From CAYRVF01 sp964427535 (GTDB taxonomy: Bacteria; Chloroflexota; Ktedonobacteria; Ktedonobacterales; JADMIN01): DNA of 64,000 nucleotides. Under the pieces are notes generated by a model. It saw only the letters and a list, made by a program, of their open reading frames with translations, ran no database searches and was not told where the DNA came from. Shown piece by piece: positions 43,776 to 52,522 of the stretch (the stretch's first letter is position 1; each line of letters opens with the position of its first letter). Made by a program: the position numbers and the translations under genes. The stretch is from the NCBI GenBank assembly GCA_964427535.1, contig CAYRVF010000001.1:62001-126000 (forward strand), in the 5' to 3' direction.

Positions 43776-45359
43776 ATGCCACAACTTGAACCCGCGACAC
43801 GGCGCGGGCCCGCGCGGGCGGCGCGGGCCGGAGCGCCGCGTTCTGAAATGGCCATCTCGTCATCGTCTCGCTTTACGCCGGTGCAGGTGGTGGGCCGCGA
43901 GGCGGCAGCGCGCAATGCTGTCACCCTGCGACTGGCCGTGCCCGGCACGCGCCGTGCGCCCGCACCCTACCAGCCGGGGCAGTTCATCACGCTCGCGTTC
44001 ACCCTGCCCGCCGCCAAAGGGCAACAGCGGCGCACGGTCTACCGCTCGTACTCACTCTGTGGCGACGGCAATCCGCAGGAGCCCTGGCAAATCACCGTCA
44101 AGGTGCGGGAGGGCGGGCTGATCTCGCCGCTGCTCTGGACGCGCGTGGGGCTGGGGGTGCAGCTTCCCGCCAGCCGTCCGCAGGGCACCTTCACGCTGCC
44201 ACCCGAGGTAGATGCCGCGACGCGGCTGGTCTTCGTGGCGGGTGGCAGTGGCATCACGCCGATCTACGGCATGCTGCGCGCGTTGGCAGCACTGCCGGCG
44301 TCCCAGCGTCCGCGCGTCTGGCTGCACTACGCGTATGCGAGCACTGCGGACGCGATCTACGGCCGCGAGTTGGCCGCGCTCGACCCGGAGGGACGCTGGT
44401 TGCGGCAGACACACTACGTCTCGTCTCAGCGGCAGCGCCTCACCCCGCAGGCGGTGCTGGCATCGCTCGGCCCTGAGGCGCGGGAAGCTGACTGGTATCT
44501 CTGTGGCCCCGACGGACTGCGGCGCGAGATCGCAGAGGCGGCGGCGCGGGCGGGCGTGCCAGATGGCCGCGTCCACATGGAGGTCTTTAGCAGCCCGGGG
44601 GCAGCCGCGGCGGGAGCGGGGGCGTCACGCTCAGGCGGTGCAGCGGTTGGCGCAGGGAAGATCCGGGTGGCCGAGACGGGCGCGCTCCTCGACGTGCAGG
44701 GCGGCGAGACGCTGCTCGACGCGCTGGAGCGCCACGGCTACCAGCCCGACTTTAGCTGCCGCGCGGGCGGCTGCGGCACCTGTCAGCTGCGCATGCTCGC
44801 CGGGCGGGTGACGCCCGAGGCGGGCGATGCGGGCCACACGCTCACCCGCGCCGAGCGTGCGGCAGGCTACGTCTTGAGCTGCAGTGCGCGGCCGGTAGGC
44901 GATGTGACGCTCTCACTGGCGGGTGTGCCCGCGCCGTCGCCCTCAAAGCGCGCGGCTGTCGCGGCCCAGAGCGGCACGGGGAGACGCACACCCGCCCAGC
45001 GCCAGGCCATCTCGCGGGGCGCGCGCTGGACCGTGGCGGCGGCGTCACTGCTGCTGTTTGGCAGCGTGTGGGGCGCGACCGGGCGCCGGGTAGCCCTGTC
45101 GGCCTCGCCGCTCACCAGCGCCTGGTCGTCGCTCACCAGCATCTTCGCGCCGTCCTCGTCATCGACCACGACCAGTGGCACGAGCGGGACGTCGAGCAGC
45201 TCATCCAGTTCCAGCGGCAGCAGCGGCACGAGTGGCTCGAATAGCGGCAGTGGCAGCACGAGTGGGTCGAACAGCTCCAACAACTCGAATGGCCCGAGCT
45301 GGTTCTCAGGGTCATCGTCGAGCGGAAGCTCGGCCAGCACGGGAAGTGGGTCGTCCTAA
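43776..45359 (+). CDS. Ferredoxin reductase with 2Fe-2S domain, membrane helix and Ser-rich tail
   Basis: This 527-residue flavoprotein moves electrons between NAD(P)H, FAD and a 2Fe-2S centre. The FAD part has TVYRSYSLCG near residue 87, the NAD part VFVAGGSGITPIYGMLRAL, and the cluster cysteines are CRAGGCGTC with a later SCSA. After the ferredoxin domain comes a membrane helix (about 425-445: WTVAAASLLLFGSVWGATG) and then about 80 residues almost wholly Ser, Gly, Thr and Asn. The tail would lie outside the cell. The ATG at 43776 follows GGAGGGAGG. ApbE begins directly after the stop, so it probably belongs to the same redox chain. Confidence 0.85.
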   Translation: MPQLEPATRRGPARAARAGAPRSEMAISSSSRFTPVQVVGREAAARNAVTLRLAVPGTRRAPAPYQPGQFITLAFTLPAAKGQQRRTVYRSYSLCGDGNPQEPWQITVKVREGGLISPLLWTRVGLGVQLPASRPQGTFTLPPEVDAATRLVFVAGGSGITPIYGMLRALAALPASQRPRVWLHYAYASTADAIYGRELAALDPEGRWLRQTHYVSSQRQRLTPQAVLASLGPEAREADWYLCGPDGLRREIAEAAARAGVPDGRVHMEVFSSPGAAAAGAGASRSGGAAVGAGKIRVAETGALLDVQGGETLLDALERHGYQPDFSCRAGGCGTCQLRMLAGRVTPEAGDAGHTLTRAERAAGYVLSCSARPVGDVTLSLAGVPAPSPSKRAAVAAQSGTGRRTPAQRQAISRGARWTVAAASLLLFGSVWGATGRRVALSASPLTSAWSSLTSIFAPSSSSTTTSGTSGTSSSSSSSSGSSGTSGSNSGSGSTSGSNSSNNSNGPSWFSGSSSSGSSASTGSGSS

Positions 45360-46796
45360 ATGGCACAGATAGCAACACCAACAGAGCCGACGGGTGCTGT
45401 TCCCGCGCCCGCATCCTCACTGGTGGATGATGTGCGGGCGGCGGGCTCACCCGCGGGCAGAGACGGCGAGAGCGGCGGTGACAGCGGCGGCGAGCGCCTC
45501 CAGCTGGCGCGCGACCTGCGCCTGATGGGCACGTACATCAGCGTGCGCCTCGCGCTCGATCCCCGCCAGGACGTGGCAGAGGGCGAGCGGGCGCTCGGGG
45601 CGATTGAGGACTGGCTCGGCGAGGTGGACGCACGGCTCTCGCGCTTCAGCCCGGCGAGCGAGCTCTCGCAGCTCAACCGGGCGGCGGGTGAGGAGTTCGC
45701 TGCCTCCGACCTGCTGTTCACGGCGGTGGACGTGGCGCTGGAGGCCGCGGCGGCGAGTGGCGGGCGGTTCGACCCGACACTGCTCCCGCAGATCGAGGCG
45801 CTGGGCTACGACCGCGACTTCGCCCTGCTCGACACGGCCGCACCCGAGGCGGCGACAGGACGGCGGGCTGCGCGTGGAGACGATCGTGCGGCACCCGCAC
45901 AAGTGGCGGCACCCGTACCTCTGCGACATCCGGGCGGCGGCTGGCGCGGCATTACAGTGGACGCCGCGCGGCGGCGCATCCGGCTGCCAGCGGGCGTCGC
46001 GCTCGACCTGGGCGGCATCGCCAAAGGCTGGGCGGCGGATGTGGCACTAGAGCGCTTCGGCCCGGCGTTCCCAGGCGCGCTGATCAACGTCGGCGGCGAC
46101 CTGCGCCTGCGTGGCGGACCCCAGCCCGGCGTGCCGTGGTCAGTCGGCATCTATGATCCACGGCGGCAGCGCGCGCTCGGCCGGGCCGCTGGTGACGAGC
46201 GCGACGACACCGGCGCCCGCGACGGCAGTGACGGCAGTGACGGCAGTGACGGCAGTGACGGCAGTGACGGGGCTGACGCGGGCGGCACGCTCTACCGTGC
46301 ACAACTCGGCTTCAGTCGCGGTGGGCTGGCGACGTCGGGCGCGGTCAGGCGCTGGTGGTGGCAGAACGGCGCCCGCCGCCATCATCTGCTCGATCCCGCG
46401 ACCGGGCTGCCGATGACGGCGCTCTGCCTCGATCCAACGGGGAGCGCCGAGCAGAACGCGCGCGTTGCGGGCGAGCTGTCCTCTGAGCGTCCGTCGGCGC
46501 CCATCGCGACGGTGACGGCGCTGGCGCCGACGGGCGCGCGGGCCGAGGTGGCCACCAAAGTCGCGCTGCTGCGCGGCTATCCGGCGGCACTGCGGGCGGT
46601 TGAGGATGCCTGGGCACGCTGGGGCGCCGTCGCGCCCGACGACGAGCACACTGCCGATGCTGGTGTGGCACTGCTCGTGGTCTTAGGCAACGGACGGCTC
46701 GTCGCCTCAACAAATCTTTCCGCCTGGCTCGACACTTGGGGCACGGACGGCGCGTCGCTGCCGCTGCTGGTCGGCGCAGCACATGGCATTGGATAG
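45360..46796 (+). CDS. apbE: FAD:protein FMN transferase (ApbE-like)
   Basis: ApbE attaches FMN covalently to Ser or Thr of redox proteins. LMGTYISVRLALD, SRFSPASELSQLN, VALDLGGIAKGWAADVALERF, INVGGDLRLRG and LATSGAVRRWWWQNG with HHLLDPATG are its ordered motifs. The 478 residues exceed the usual 330-350: an N-terminal 45-residue extension, an insert near 165-185 and a GSD repeat near 287-304 are extra. The ATG is the base after the stop of the reductase gene. No signal peptide is clear. No FMN-binding-domain target is encoded nearby. Confidence 0.9.
   Translation: MAQIATPTEPTGAVPAPASSLVDDVRAAGSPAGRDGESGGDSGGERLQLARDLRLMGTYISVRLALDPRQDVAEGERALGAIEDWLGEVDARLSRFSPASELSQLNRAAGEEFAASDLLFTAVDVALEAAAASGGRFDPTLLPQIEALGYDRDFALLDTAAPEAATGRRAARGDDRAAPAQVAAPVPLRHPGGGWRGITVDAARRRIRLPAGVALDLGGIAKGWAADVALERFGPAFPGALINVGGDLRLRGGPQPGVPWSVGIYDPRRQRALGRAAGDERDDTGARDGSDGSDGSDGSDGSDGADAGGTLYRAQLGFSRGGLATSGAVRRWWWQNGARRHHLLDPATGLPMTALCLDPTGSAEQNARVAGELSSERPSAPIATVTALAPTGARAEVATKVALLRGYPAALRAVEDAWARWGAVAPDDEHTADAGVALLVVLGNGRLVASTNLSAWLDTWGTDGASLPLLVGAAHGIG
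46221..46265 (+). repeat. Five tandem copies of a 9-base unit inside apbE
   Basis: GACGGCAGT is repeated five times, encoding a Gly-Ser-Asp repeat in a surface loop. Copy number could vary between strains without breaking the frame. Confidence 0.9.
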
Positions 46797-46802
46797 GACA
46801 CG

Positions 46803-47525
46803 ATGAACATCCTGCTGGCGGCCGCCACGAGCGGCACGCATCTTTTCTTCTCGCTGGGCACGACGCTCAGTACCCTCACCACGTCGGCGTCGACGACCGT
46901 CGCAACGGCGGCAGCAGCGGCAACGGCCACGTCGACCGCCAATCCGACGATGTGGTATGTCACGCGGACGGCGGCGGTCTGTGCCTATCTGGCGCTGACG
47001 CTGACGGTGTTGCTGGGCCTGCTGCGCTCGCTGGCGCGGGTCGCGCGGGTGCGCTCGACCTGGTTGCTGGAGGACATGCATCGCTATGTGGCCACCGCGA
47101 CGGCGGTCTTCGTCGCCGTCCATCTGACGTCGCTGCTGCTCGACCCGCTGATTCCGTTCACGCCGCTCAACCTGCTGCTGCCGGTCGCGGAGCCCTACCG
47201 GCCGGTCGCGGTCGCGGTGGGCATCGGGGCGATGTATCTGCTGGCGCTGGTGGCACTGAGCTCGTGGCTGCGACAGCACCTGCCGTACGCGCTGTGGCGG
47301 CTGCTGCATTACGTGAGCTTCGCCGTCTTCTGGCTGGCCACGCTGCACGGGCTGCTCGCGGGAAGCGATGCCAGCCAGCCCTGGCTGCTGACGGTGTATA
47401 TCGTCGCGGCACTGGCCGTTGGCGGCGGCATGCTCCTGCGACTCTTCTGGCCCGCTCCGGTGTCGACACCGACGGCCTCGCGTAGGCCGCCCACGCGGCG
47501 CGCGCCGATCCGGCAGTACCGGTAA
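46803..47525 (+). CDS. Ferric-reductase-like haem membrane protein
   Basis: This 240-residue protein has about six membrane segments. Four histidines sit in the pattern of two haem sites: MHRY and AVHLTSLLLD in one helix pair, RLLHYVSF and LATLHGLLAG in another, as in FRD-type cytochromes. The N-terminal 45 residues are Ser, Thr and Ala rich. It starts six bases after apbE, so the reductase, flavin transferase and cytochrome form one operon. It probably takes electrons from the ferredoxin reductase to an acceptor outside the cell. Confidence 0.82.
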   Translation: MNILLAAATSGTHLFFSLGTTLSTLTTSASTTVATAAAAATATSTANPTMWYVTRTAAVCAYLALTLTVLLGLLRSLARVARVRSTWLLEDMHRYVATATAVFVAVHLTSLLLDPLIPFTPLNLLLPVAEPYRPVAVAVGIGAMYLLALVALSSWLRQHLPYALWRLLHYVSFAVFWLATLHGLLAGSDASQPWLLTVYIVAALAVGGGMLLRLFWPAPVSTPTASRRPPTRRAPIRQYR

Positions 47526-47559
47526 CGGCCGCGCCCTACACACGTCGCACATTACCATG

Positions 47560-47600
47560 AGCAACACTCCCTTCCCAGACAGCGGAAAAGGAGTGTTGCT
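47560..47600. terminator. Bidirectional terminator hairpin
   Basis: AGCAACACTCC pairs perfectly with GGAGTGTTGCT across a 19-base loop in the gap between two convergent genes, suited to end both transcripts. Confidence 0.65.
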
Positions 47601-47612
47601 GTCTGTCGATGC

Positions 47613-48371
47613 TTACCAGCGCGGCGCGGCGGGGCGTGCGTCCTGGTCAGCGCGGGAGGAGGACGACGACTGGCGCGGCTCGGCGCAGTGGGCGGTCGTG
47701 CCACGCTGCAGCGTCCAGAGAGGAGCACCGGCGTTGGCCCACTCCTGCCGGACGGCGCGCTCCCAGCGGGCATAGTAGGGCGCGACCAGGCTGCGGCCGA
47801 GTAGCAGCCAGGCGCCTAGACCGACGATGCACAGCAAGCCCAGCAGCGCCACGATTGGCTTAGCGGGCAGCAGCGGGGTGACGTCCGCTCCGGCGCCCGG
47901 ACTTCCCCCTGCGACGGGCACGCCCGAGAGGGTGACGCCCACCGCGTGGTGATAGGCCATCTCACCGCCGTAGTAGCCCGTCAGGCTGACGACCGCGAGC
48001 AGCGCCAGCGTCGCCAGCAGATAGAGCGGCGCCCAGCCGCCGCGCAGACCGCCCACGGCGAGAAAGCGCACGGCGACCAGCGCGACCGCGAGCAGCACCG
48101 TCAGGCTGGCGAACGTCTGATGATTGGCGAGTAAGCCCGGCACACTGGCATCGCCGGTGGCGTGATCCGGACCGCTCAGCGCGGCGATGCCCGCGGCGAA
48201 GGCACCGAGCACGAGCGTGTAGAAGCCCGCGCGGGTCAGGTTCGGGTGTTTCAGCGCGTAGCCGATCCAGTCGAGAGCGACACTGGCAAACAGCAGCGCG
48301 ATGGGAAAGTGGACGAGCATCGGATGCAGCAAAGGCCGGAGCTGCCCGATCAGGCCAGAAGTGGTGAACAT
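47613..48371 (-). CDS. DUF2231-family membrane protein
   Basis: The 252-residue membrane protein has LLHPMLVHFPIALLFASVALD near the start, the hallmark of DUF2231, and later HAVGVTLSG. It has five or six membrane segments and a charged Ser-rich tail. The histidines in HPMLVHFP are candidate haem or metal ligands, but function in the family is not settled. It converges on the ferric-reductase-like gene. GAGGACC precedes the ATG. Confidence 0.8.
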   Translation of the reverse strand: MFTTSGLIGQLRPLLHPMLVHFPIALLFASVALDWIGYALKHPNLTRAGFYTLVLGAFAAGIAALSGPDHATGDASVPGLLANHQTFASLTVLLAVALVAVRFLAVGGLRGGWAPLYLLATLALLAVVSLTGYYGGEMAYHHAVGVTLSGVPVAGGSPGAGADVTPLLPAKPIVALLGLLCIVGLGAWLLLGRSLVAPYYARWERAVRQEWANAGAPLWTLQRGTTAHCAEPRQSSSSSRADQDARPAAPRW

Positions 48372-48643
48372 AGGGAGACGGGTCCTCGCGCTTGATCTCT
48401 AGGCGTCGGCTGGGTGTGGCGCCAGCGGACGAGGGCGTGCGCCTTGCACGGTCGGAGCACGCGACAGTGCGCGCAGCCTGTATCGTAGCACATGCGGCCA
48501 GGCGGCGCGACACGCGTGGGACTTCGGGCACGCACAGGGGACAGCGCAGTGTCTCGGGCACAGCGCATCTGATGGCGGCGGCGCGGACGGGCTGCTACCG
48601 CTCGTTGCCGTCCGCCACCATCCGGTGCCGCCATCTGTGGATG

Positions 48644-48688
48644 CTCGTGGTCGTGGTTGTCGTGGTCGTGGTCGTGGTTGTCGTTGCC
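48644..48688. repeat. Simple TCGTGG-type repeat
   Basis: A short-unit repeat of tcgtgg/tcgtggt lies in the gene-free stretch 48372-48746. Nothing else is visible in that gap. Confidence 0.8.
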
Positions 48689-48746
48689 GTGCGGGTGCGT
48701 ATGGCGTGTGGTGGATCGTCGCTCCGGTGAGCGTCACTCCTGCCCG

Positions 48747-48995
48747 CTACGGCTCGTGCGGCGCGTCCGGAAGGCTTGCCGCCGCGCGCAGACGCTCTTG
48801 GGCCGCGTGCGTGACCTCCTCGGAGACGCGGCGGAGCCAGGCTTCAAGGCCCTCGCGCCGCCGCTGATCGATCGGCACCTGCGCGTGATGCGCCGCGTAG
48901 GAGCGCGCCTCCTCGCGCATCCGCCGTGTCTCCACGTCGGAAAAGGGGATGTCGTGGCTTCCCGCGTTCTCGCCGCCCGCTGCTGGACCTGTCAT
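48747..48995 (-). CDS. Small charged protein of unknown function
   Basis: The 82-residue frame starts MTGPAAGGENAGSHDIPFSDVETRR and then forms a charged helical stretch (HHAQVPIDQRRREGLEAWLRRVSEEVTHAAQERL). GCGAGGCATCCC before the ATG is a fair ribosome site. It has no membrane segment and no known motif. The clean amphipathic helix and start site are the only support. The following 525 bases to 49520 hold no gene that I accept. Confidence 0.5.
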   Translation of the reverse strand: MTGPAAGGENAGSHDIPFSDVETRRMREEARSYAAHHAQVPIDQRRREGLEAWLRRVSEEVTHAAQERLRAAASLPDAPHEP

Positions 48996-49520
48996 GGGAT
49001 GCCTCGCTTGTCCGACGGGCTCGGCTGCCACCGCTGCTCCCGCGCGTCTGGCGCCGTCATCATCGCCGTGGAGGAGATGCACCCCGGTCTCCCGTCAGGG
49101 GGACGGGGGCGAGGGGAGCATGTCCCACTCCGAGCGGTGTCGAGGACGGGCCGCGCTCCCGCCAGTGCGGGTGGTGGGGGTGTGGGGCCGTTGCTCCAGG
49201 ACGCTCGTGGCAGCCTCTACGAGCCGTCTCTCCACAGTGTACGATGGTCTGCCACCATCTGGGAGCACCCGTCGCGCTGCCGCTGCTGCGCTCTGGTGTG
49301 GCGCCCGGCCGAGGACGCGGACCGCCAGACGACGACGTCACCACTCGGTCGCGCGGTGCCACCGCCACGTCGCCACGCGGGCCCTGATCTGTGCCGCACG
49401 CCGCGCGTGACGATTGCACGTGCGGGATACACTGTTCTGGGAGCAACCGGCACGCGCATGCTGTCTGCGCCGGTGTCCGGCTCTGACGCGTTGACGAGGG
49501 AGAAGAGGAGAAGCCACGCC
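48996..49520. other. Gene-free stretch before the class V aminotransferase
   Basis: Open frames in this stretch give Arg/Ser-rich translations without motifs, although one is in frame with the aminotransferase gene. The last bases hold the GAGGAG site of that gene. Confidence 0.5.
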
Positions 49521-50741
49521 GTGCCAGCGCAGCCACTGCCCACACCCGCATCCCGTGACAGGCGCCTGAGCCCGGCGGGCGAGGCGTATCTGCTCCGGGC
49601 CGACATCGCCTACCTCAACCACGGCAGCTTTGGCGCGTGCCCGGCGCCGGTGTTCGAGACGTATCAGCGCTGGCAACGCGAGCTGCAGGCGCAGCCGGTC
49701 GAGTTTCTCGCGCGCCGCCTGCCCGACCTGCTCGCGGACGTGCGCGCCCGGCTCGCGACGGCGCTCGGCACCACCGCCGACACGCTCGTGTTCGTCCCCA
49801 ACGCGACCCACGCGATGAATATCGTTGCGCGGTCACTCGCGCTGGCGCCGGGCGACGAGGTGCTGGGCACGACGCACGAGTATGGCGCCGTCGAGCGGAC
49901 CTGGCGCTATCTCTGCGGCCTGTGTGGCGCGCGGTATCGCTCGCAGCCGGTCGCGGTGCCCGTGTCGACGGCGGAGGACCTGATCGAGCAGCTGTGGCAG
50001 GGCGTGACGCCGCGCACGCGTGTGCTGGTGGTGAGCCACATCACCTCACCCACCGCGCTTATTTTCCCGGTCGCGGAGATCTGTCGCCGCGCGCGGGCCG
50101 AGGGGATCGTGACCGTCATCGATGGCGCGCATGCACCGGGGCAGATCGACCTGCGGCTCGATGCGCTGGGCGCGGACTACTACCTGGGCAACTGTCACAA
50201 GTGGCTCTCGGCCCCTCCAGGCGCGGCGTTTCTCTCCGCGCGACCCGAGCGGCAGGCGGCGCTGCGTCCGCTCGTGGTGAGCTGGGGCTATGAGCCGCGC
50301 GTGCCCGGGCCGTCGCCGTTCCATGACCTCTTTGACTGGATCGGCACCGACGATCCCGCCGCGGTGCTGAGCATTCCGGCGGCGCTCGATTTCCAGGCGG
50401 CGCACGACTGGCCGCGTGTCGGGGCGAGCTGCCACGCGCTCGCGGAGGAGGCGCTGGCCCGCATCACCACGCTGACCGGCCTGCCGCCGCTCGCGCCACC
50501 AGCGACCAGTGCGCAGTGGTGGCAGCAGATGGTCGCGGCCCCGCTCCCGTTGGCGGACGCCGCGGCGGGTGAGGCGCTGCAGGCGGCGCTGCTGGCGCGT
50601 GCGCGCGTGGAGGTGCCGGTGATGTTCTGGCAGGGGCGGTGCTATCTGCGCGTCTCCATCCAGGCCTACAACCGCCCGCGCGACGTGGACCGCCTGCTCG
50701 ATGGTCTGACGTCCGCGCTGGCTGCGCTCCCCCAGGGCTAG
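49521..50741 (+). CDS. Class V PLP aminotransferase (isopenicillin N epimerase-like)
   Basis: This 406-residue PLP enzyme resembles the cysteine desulfurase/isopenicillin N epimerase group. Early YLNHGSFGACP is characteristic of the epimerase-like branch. VIDGAHAPGQIDL carries the PLP-binding aspartate, and the Schiff-base lysine is in YYLGNCHKWLSAPPG. The GTG at 49521 is chosen because GAGGAG precedes it; an ATG 21 codons earlier is possible. The actual reaction, epimerisation, desulfuration or amine transfer, cannot be told from sequence. Confidence 0.85.
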   Translation: MPAQPLPTPASRDRRLSPAGEAYLLRADIAYLNHGSFGACPAPVFETYQRWQRELQAQPVEFLARRLPDLLADVRARLATALGTTADTLVFVPNATHAMNIVARSLALAPGDEVLGTTHEYGAVERTWRYLCGLCGARYRSQPVAVPVSTAEDLIEQLWQGVTPRTRVLVVSHITSPTALIFPVAEICRRARAEGIVTVIDGAHAPGQIDLRLDALGADYYLGNCHKWLSAPPGAAFLSARPERQAALRPLVVSWGYEPRVPGPSPFHDLFDWIGTDDPAAVLSIPAALDFQAAHDWPRVGASCHALAEEALARITTLTGLPPLAPPATSAQWWQQMVAAPLPLADAAAGEALQAALLARARVEVPVMFWQGRCYLRVSIQAYNRPRDVDRLLDGLTSALAALPQG

Positions 50742-50843
50742 GCAGGTGTGACCGAATTGCGGACGGAGCCGCCGGGGCATGGCGGACGCGGTCCGGGCGA
50801 TGCCGGTGCCTTGCTGGTGTCATGACAGGGAGGAGCACGCCGC

Positions 50844-51545
50844 GTGGGCCTGCCGATGATCGTGCGTCTGCTGCTGTTCGCGTTGCCGCTGGGGCTGGAT
50901 ACCTTCGCGCTCTCGACCGTCCTGGGTCTGACGCCAATGCCACGCCGTACGCGCCTCTCGCTGGCGCTGACCTTCGCCGCCGCGGAAGGCCTGATGCCGG
51001 CCGTGGGCCTGCTGCTCGGCCTGTCCCTCGGACACGCGCTCGGAGGCTGGAGCGGGCTCGTGGCGGGCGCGCTGCTCATCGCCGTCGGCGCCTGGATGTG
51101 GCGCGCGTCACGTGCTGAGGACGATGACGACGAGGACGACGACGACGACGCGGCTCGCGCGGGCGACGTAGCCGCCGCGAAGGCGCCGGCGGGGGCGGCA
51201 GTCGACACGCACGAGAAGACGGTGGCAGGCCGTCCGCATGAGACGGAGGAGGAGCGCATCGCCCGCGCGGCGCACTCGACCGGCTGGTCGCGGCTGGGTC
51301 TGGCGCTCAGTGTCAGCCTCGACGAGCTGGCGATCGGGTTCTCGTTCGGCGTACTGGGCTTTCCGCTGGTGCCCGCGCTCGTCGTCATCGCACTGCAGGC
51401 GCTGGTGGTGAGCCTGCTCGGCCAGTGGGTCGGTGTCCGCGCCGGGAACCGCCTTGGCGAGCGCGCCGAACGCCTCGCCGGTCCCGCGCTCGCGCTGCTC
51501 GGCGTGTGGTTCCTCATCGCCCAGCTCGTCGGTCTGCCCTTCTAA
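50844..51545 (+). CDS. MntP-like manganese efflux pump
   Basis: This 233-residue membrane protein has six hydrophobic segments in two halves. Each half keeps an acid in its first helix: LPLGLDTFALSTVLG and VSLDELAIGFSFG, as in MntP/DUF204 exporters. The loop between halves is unusual: a run of ten Asp/Glu residues near 92-101 and then a charged stretch to about 145. The start is a GTG behind GGAGGAG. Metal specificity is inferred from the family. Confidence 0.8.
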   Translation: MGLPMIVRLLLFALPLGLDTFALSTVLGLTPMPRRTRLSLALTFAAAEGLMPAVGLLLGLSLGHALGGWSGLVAGALLIAVGAWMWRASRAEDDDDEDDDDDAARAGDVAAAKAPAGAAVDTHEKTVAGRPHETEEERIARAAHSTGWSRLGLALSVSLDELAIGFSFGVLGFPLVPALVVIALQALVVSLLGQWVGVRAGNRLGERAERLAGPALALLGVWFLIAQLVGLPF

Positions 51546-51562
51546 TGGCGCGAGCGCGGCTG

Positions 51563-52306
51563 CTACTCGCGCTTGCCGAGGCGCGCGGCCACCAGCGCGG
51601 CGGCGGTGCCGGCGGCGACGCCGCCGACGACGAGCGCGGCCACCGGCACGACGCCCGCTGTGCGGGGCGTGCCGAGCGAGGCGACCGCGACGGCGCGTCG
51701 GAGGCACTCGCGCTGCTCGGCGGTGTGCAGCAGCATGGCCGCCAGGTCGGCGCGCACGGTCGTGAATTCGCCCGGCACGATGTAGCCGTCGCGCACCGCA
51801 TAGGAGCCGGTCGGCGGGCCGTCGATGAGGCGCGCCGAACGCACGAGGGTCCAGTCGAGGCCGCTGCGCATGACGCGGGTCTCCATCAGGCGCATGTCGG
51901 CGTAGAGCGTCCGTCCGAGGGTGGGGGCCATGACGCGCTGGAAGAAGATACCGCCCTCCGGCTCGATGTTGGGGTTGGTGCCGCCGGAGGTGACACCCAC
52001 ATAGCGACGCACGCCGGTCCGCCGCATGGCGCTCACGATGTGCTCGGTGCCGCGCGAGTAGATGTCGACCGGCTTCAGGCTATAGGGCACGCCGAAGACG
52101 GAGAGCACAACGTCCTGCCCGGCGATGGCCTCTTCGACCGAGGAAGCGTGCAGCACGTTGCCGCGGACCACGCGCAGCCGCTCGTGCCGCAGGCGAAGGG
52201 TTGACGGCTCGCGGGCGACCGCCGTCACACTGTGGCCGCGTTCCAGCGCGTGCCGTGTCAGGAGCAGGCCGGTAGGTCCGGTCGCGCCGAAGATTGCCAG
52301 TCGCAT
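51563..52306 (-). CDS. NAD(P)-binding NmrA/SDR-a5-type protein with C-terminal helix
   Basis: The 247-residue protein has the Rossmann motif AIFGATGPTGLLLTRHALERGHSV at the start. VVRGNVLHASSVEEAIAGQDVVLSVFG and DWTLVRSARLIDGP are typical of atypical SDRs that sense or use NAD(P)H. An unusual C-terminal helix (VVPVAALVVGGVAAGTAAALVAA) may anchor it in the membrane. CGAGGAGG precedes the ATG. The catalytic YxxxK is not obvious, so it may be regulatory. It diverges from the aldolase gene. Confidence 0.8.
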   Translation of the reverse strand: MRLAIFGATGPTGLLLTRHALERGHSVTAVAREPSTLRLRHERLRVVRGNVLHASSVEEAIAGQDVVLSVFGVPYSLKPVDIYSRGTEHIVSAMRRTGVRRYVGVTSGGTNPNIEPEGGIFFQRVMAPTLGRTLYADMRLMETRVMRSGLDWTLVRSARLIDGPPTGSYAVRDGYIVPGEFTTVRADLAAMLLHTAEQRECLRRAVAVASLGTPRTAGVVPVAALVVGGVAAGTAAALVAARLGKRE

Positions 52307-52522
52307 GCGTGCCTCCTCGTACTGTCTCGTACTATGCAACGGACGAGCGCCCGAAGAGTCGCGCTGGATCGCCGGGATCAGCGGGGACTGCACTCGCGCA
52401 GGGCGTGCGGCTCGCCGCCGCTCCACAGTTCCCTTGCCTCGCGGCGCGGGCGCGCGGTACGATATCGACTTCTGGGGGACTGGACGCGGGACTGGACGCA
52501 GCCGGAGAGGAGGGCCGAGCCG

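Noticed and set aside
46221..46265. Short regular repeats as a possible CRISPR array
   Set aside because: The units are contiguous 9-mers within a coding frame, with no spacers. No array or cas gene was seen anywhere.
48657..50741. A 694-residue start for the class V aminotransferase
   Set aside because: The first 288 residues are low-quality and motif-free. GAGGAG marks the GTG at 49521.
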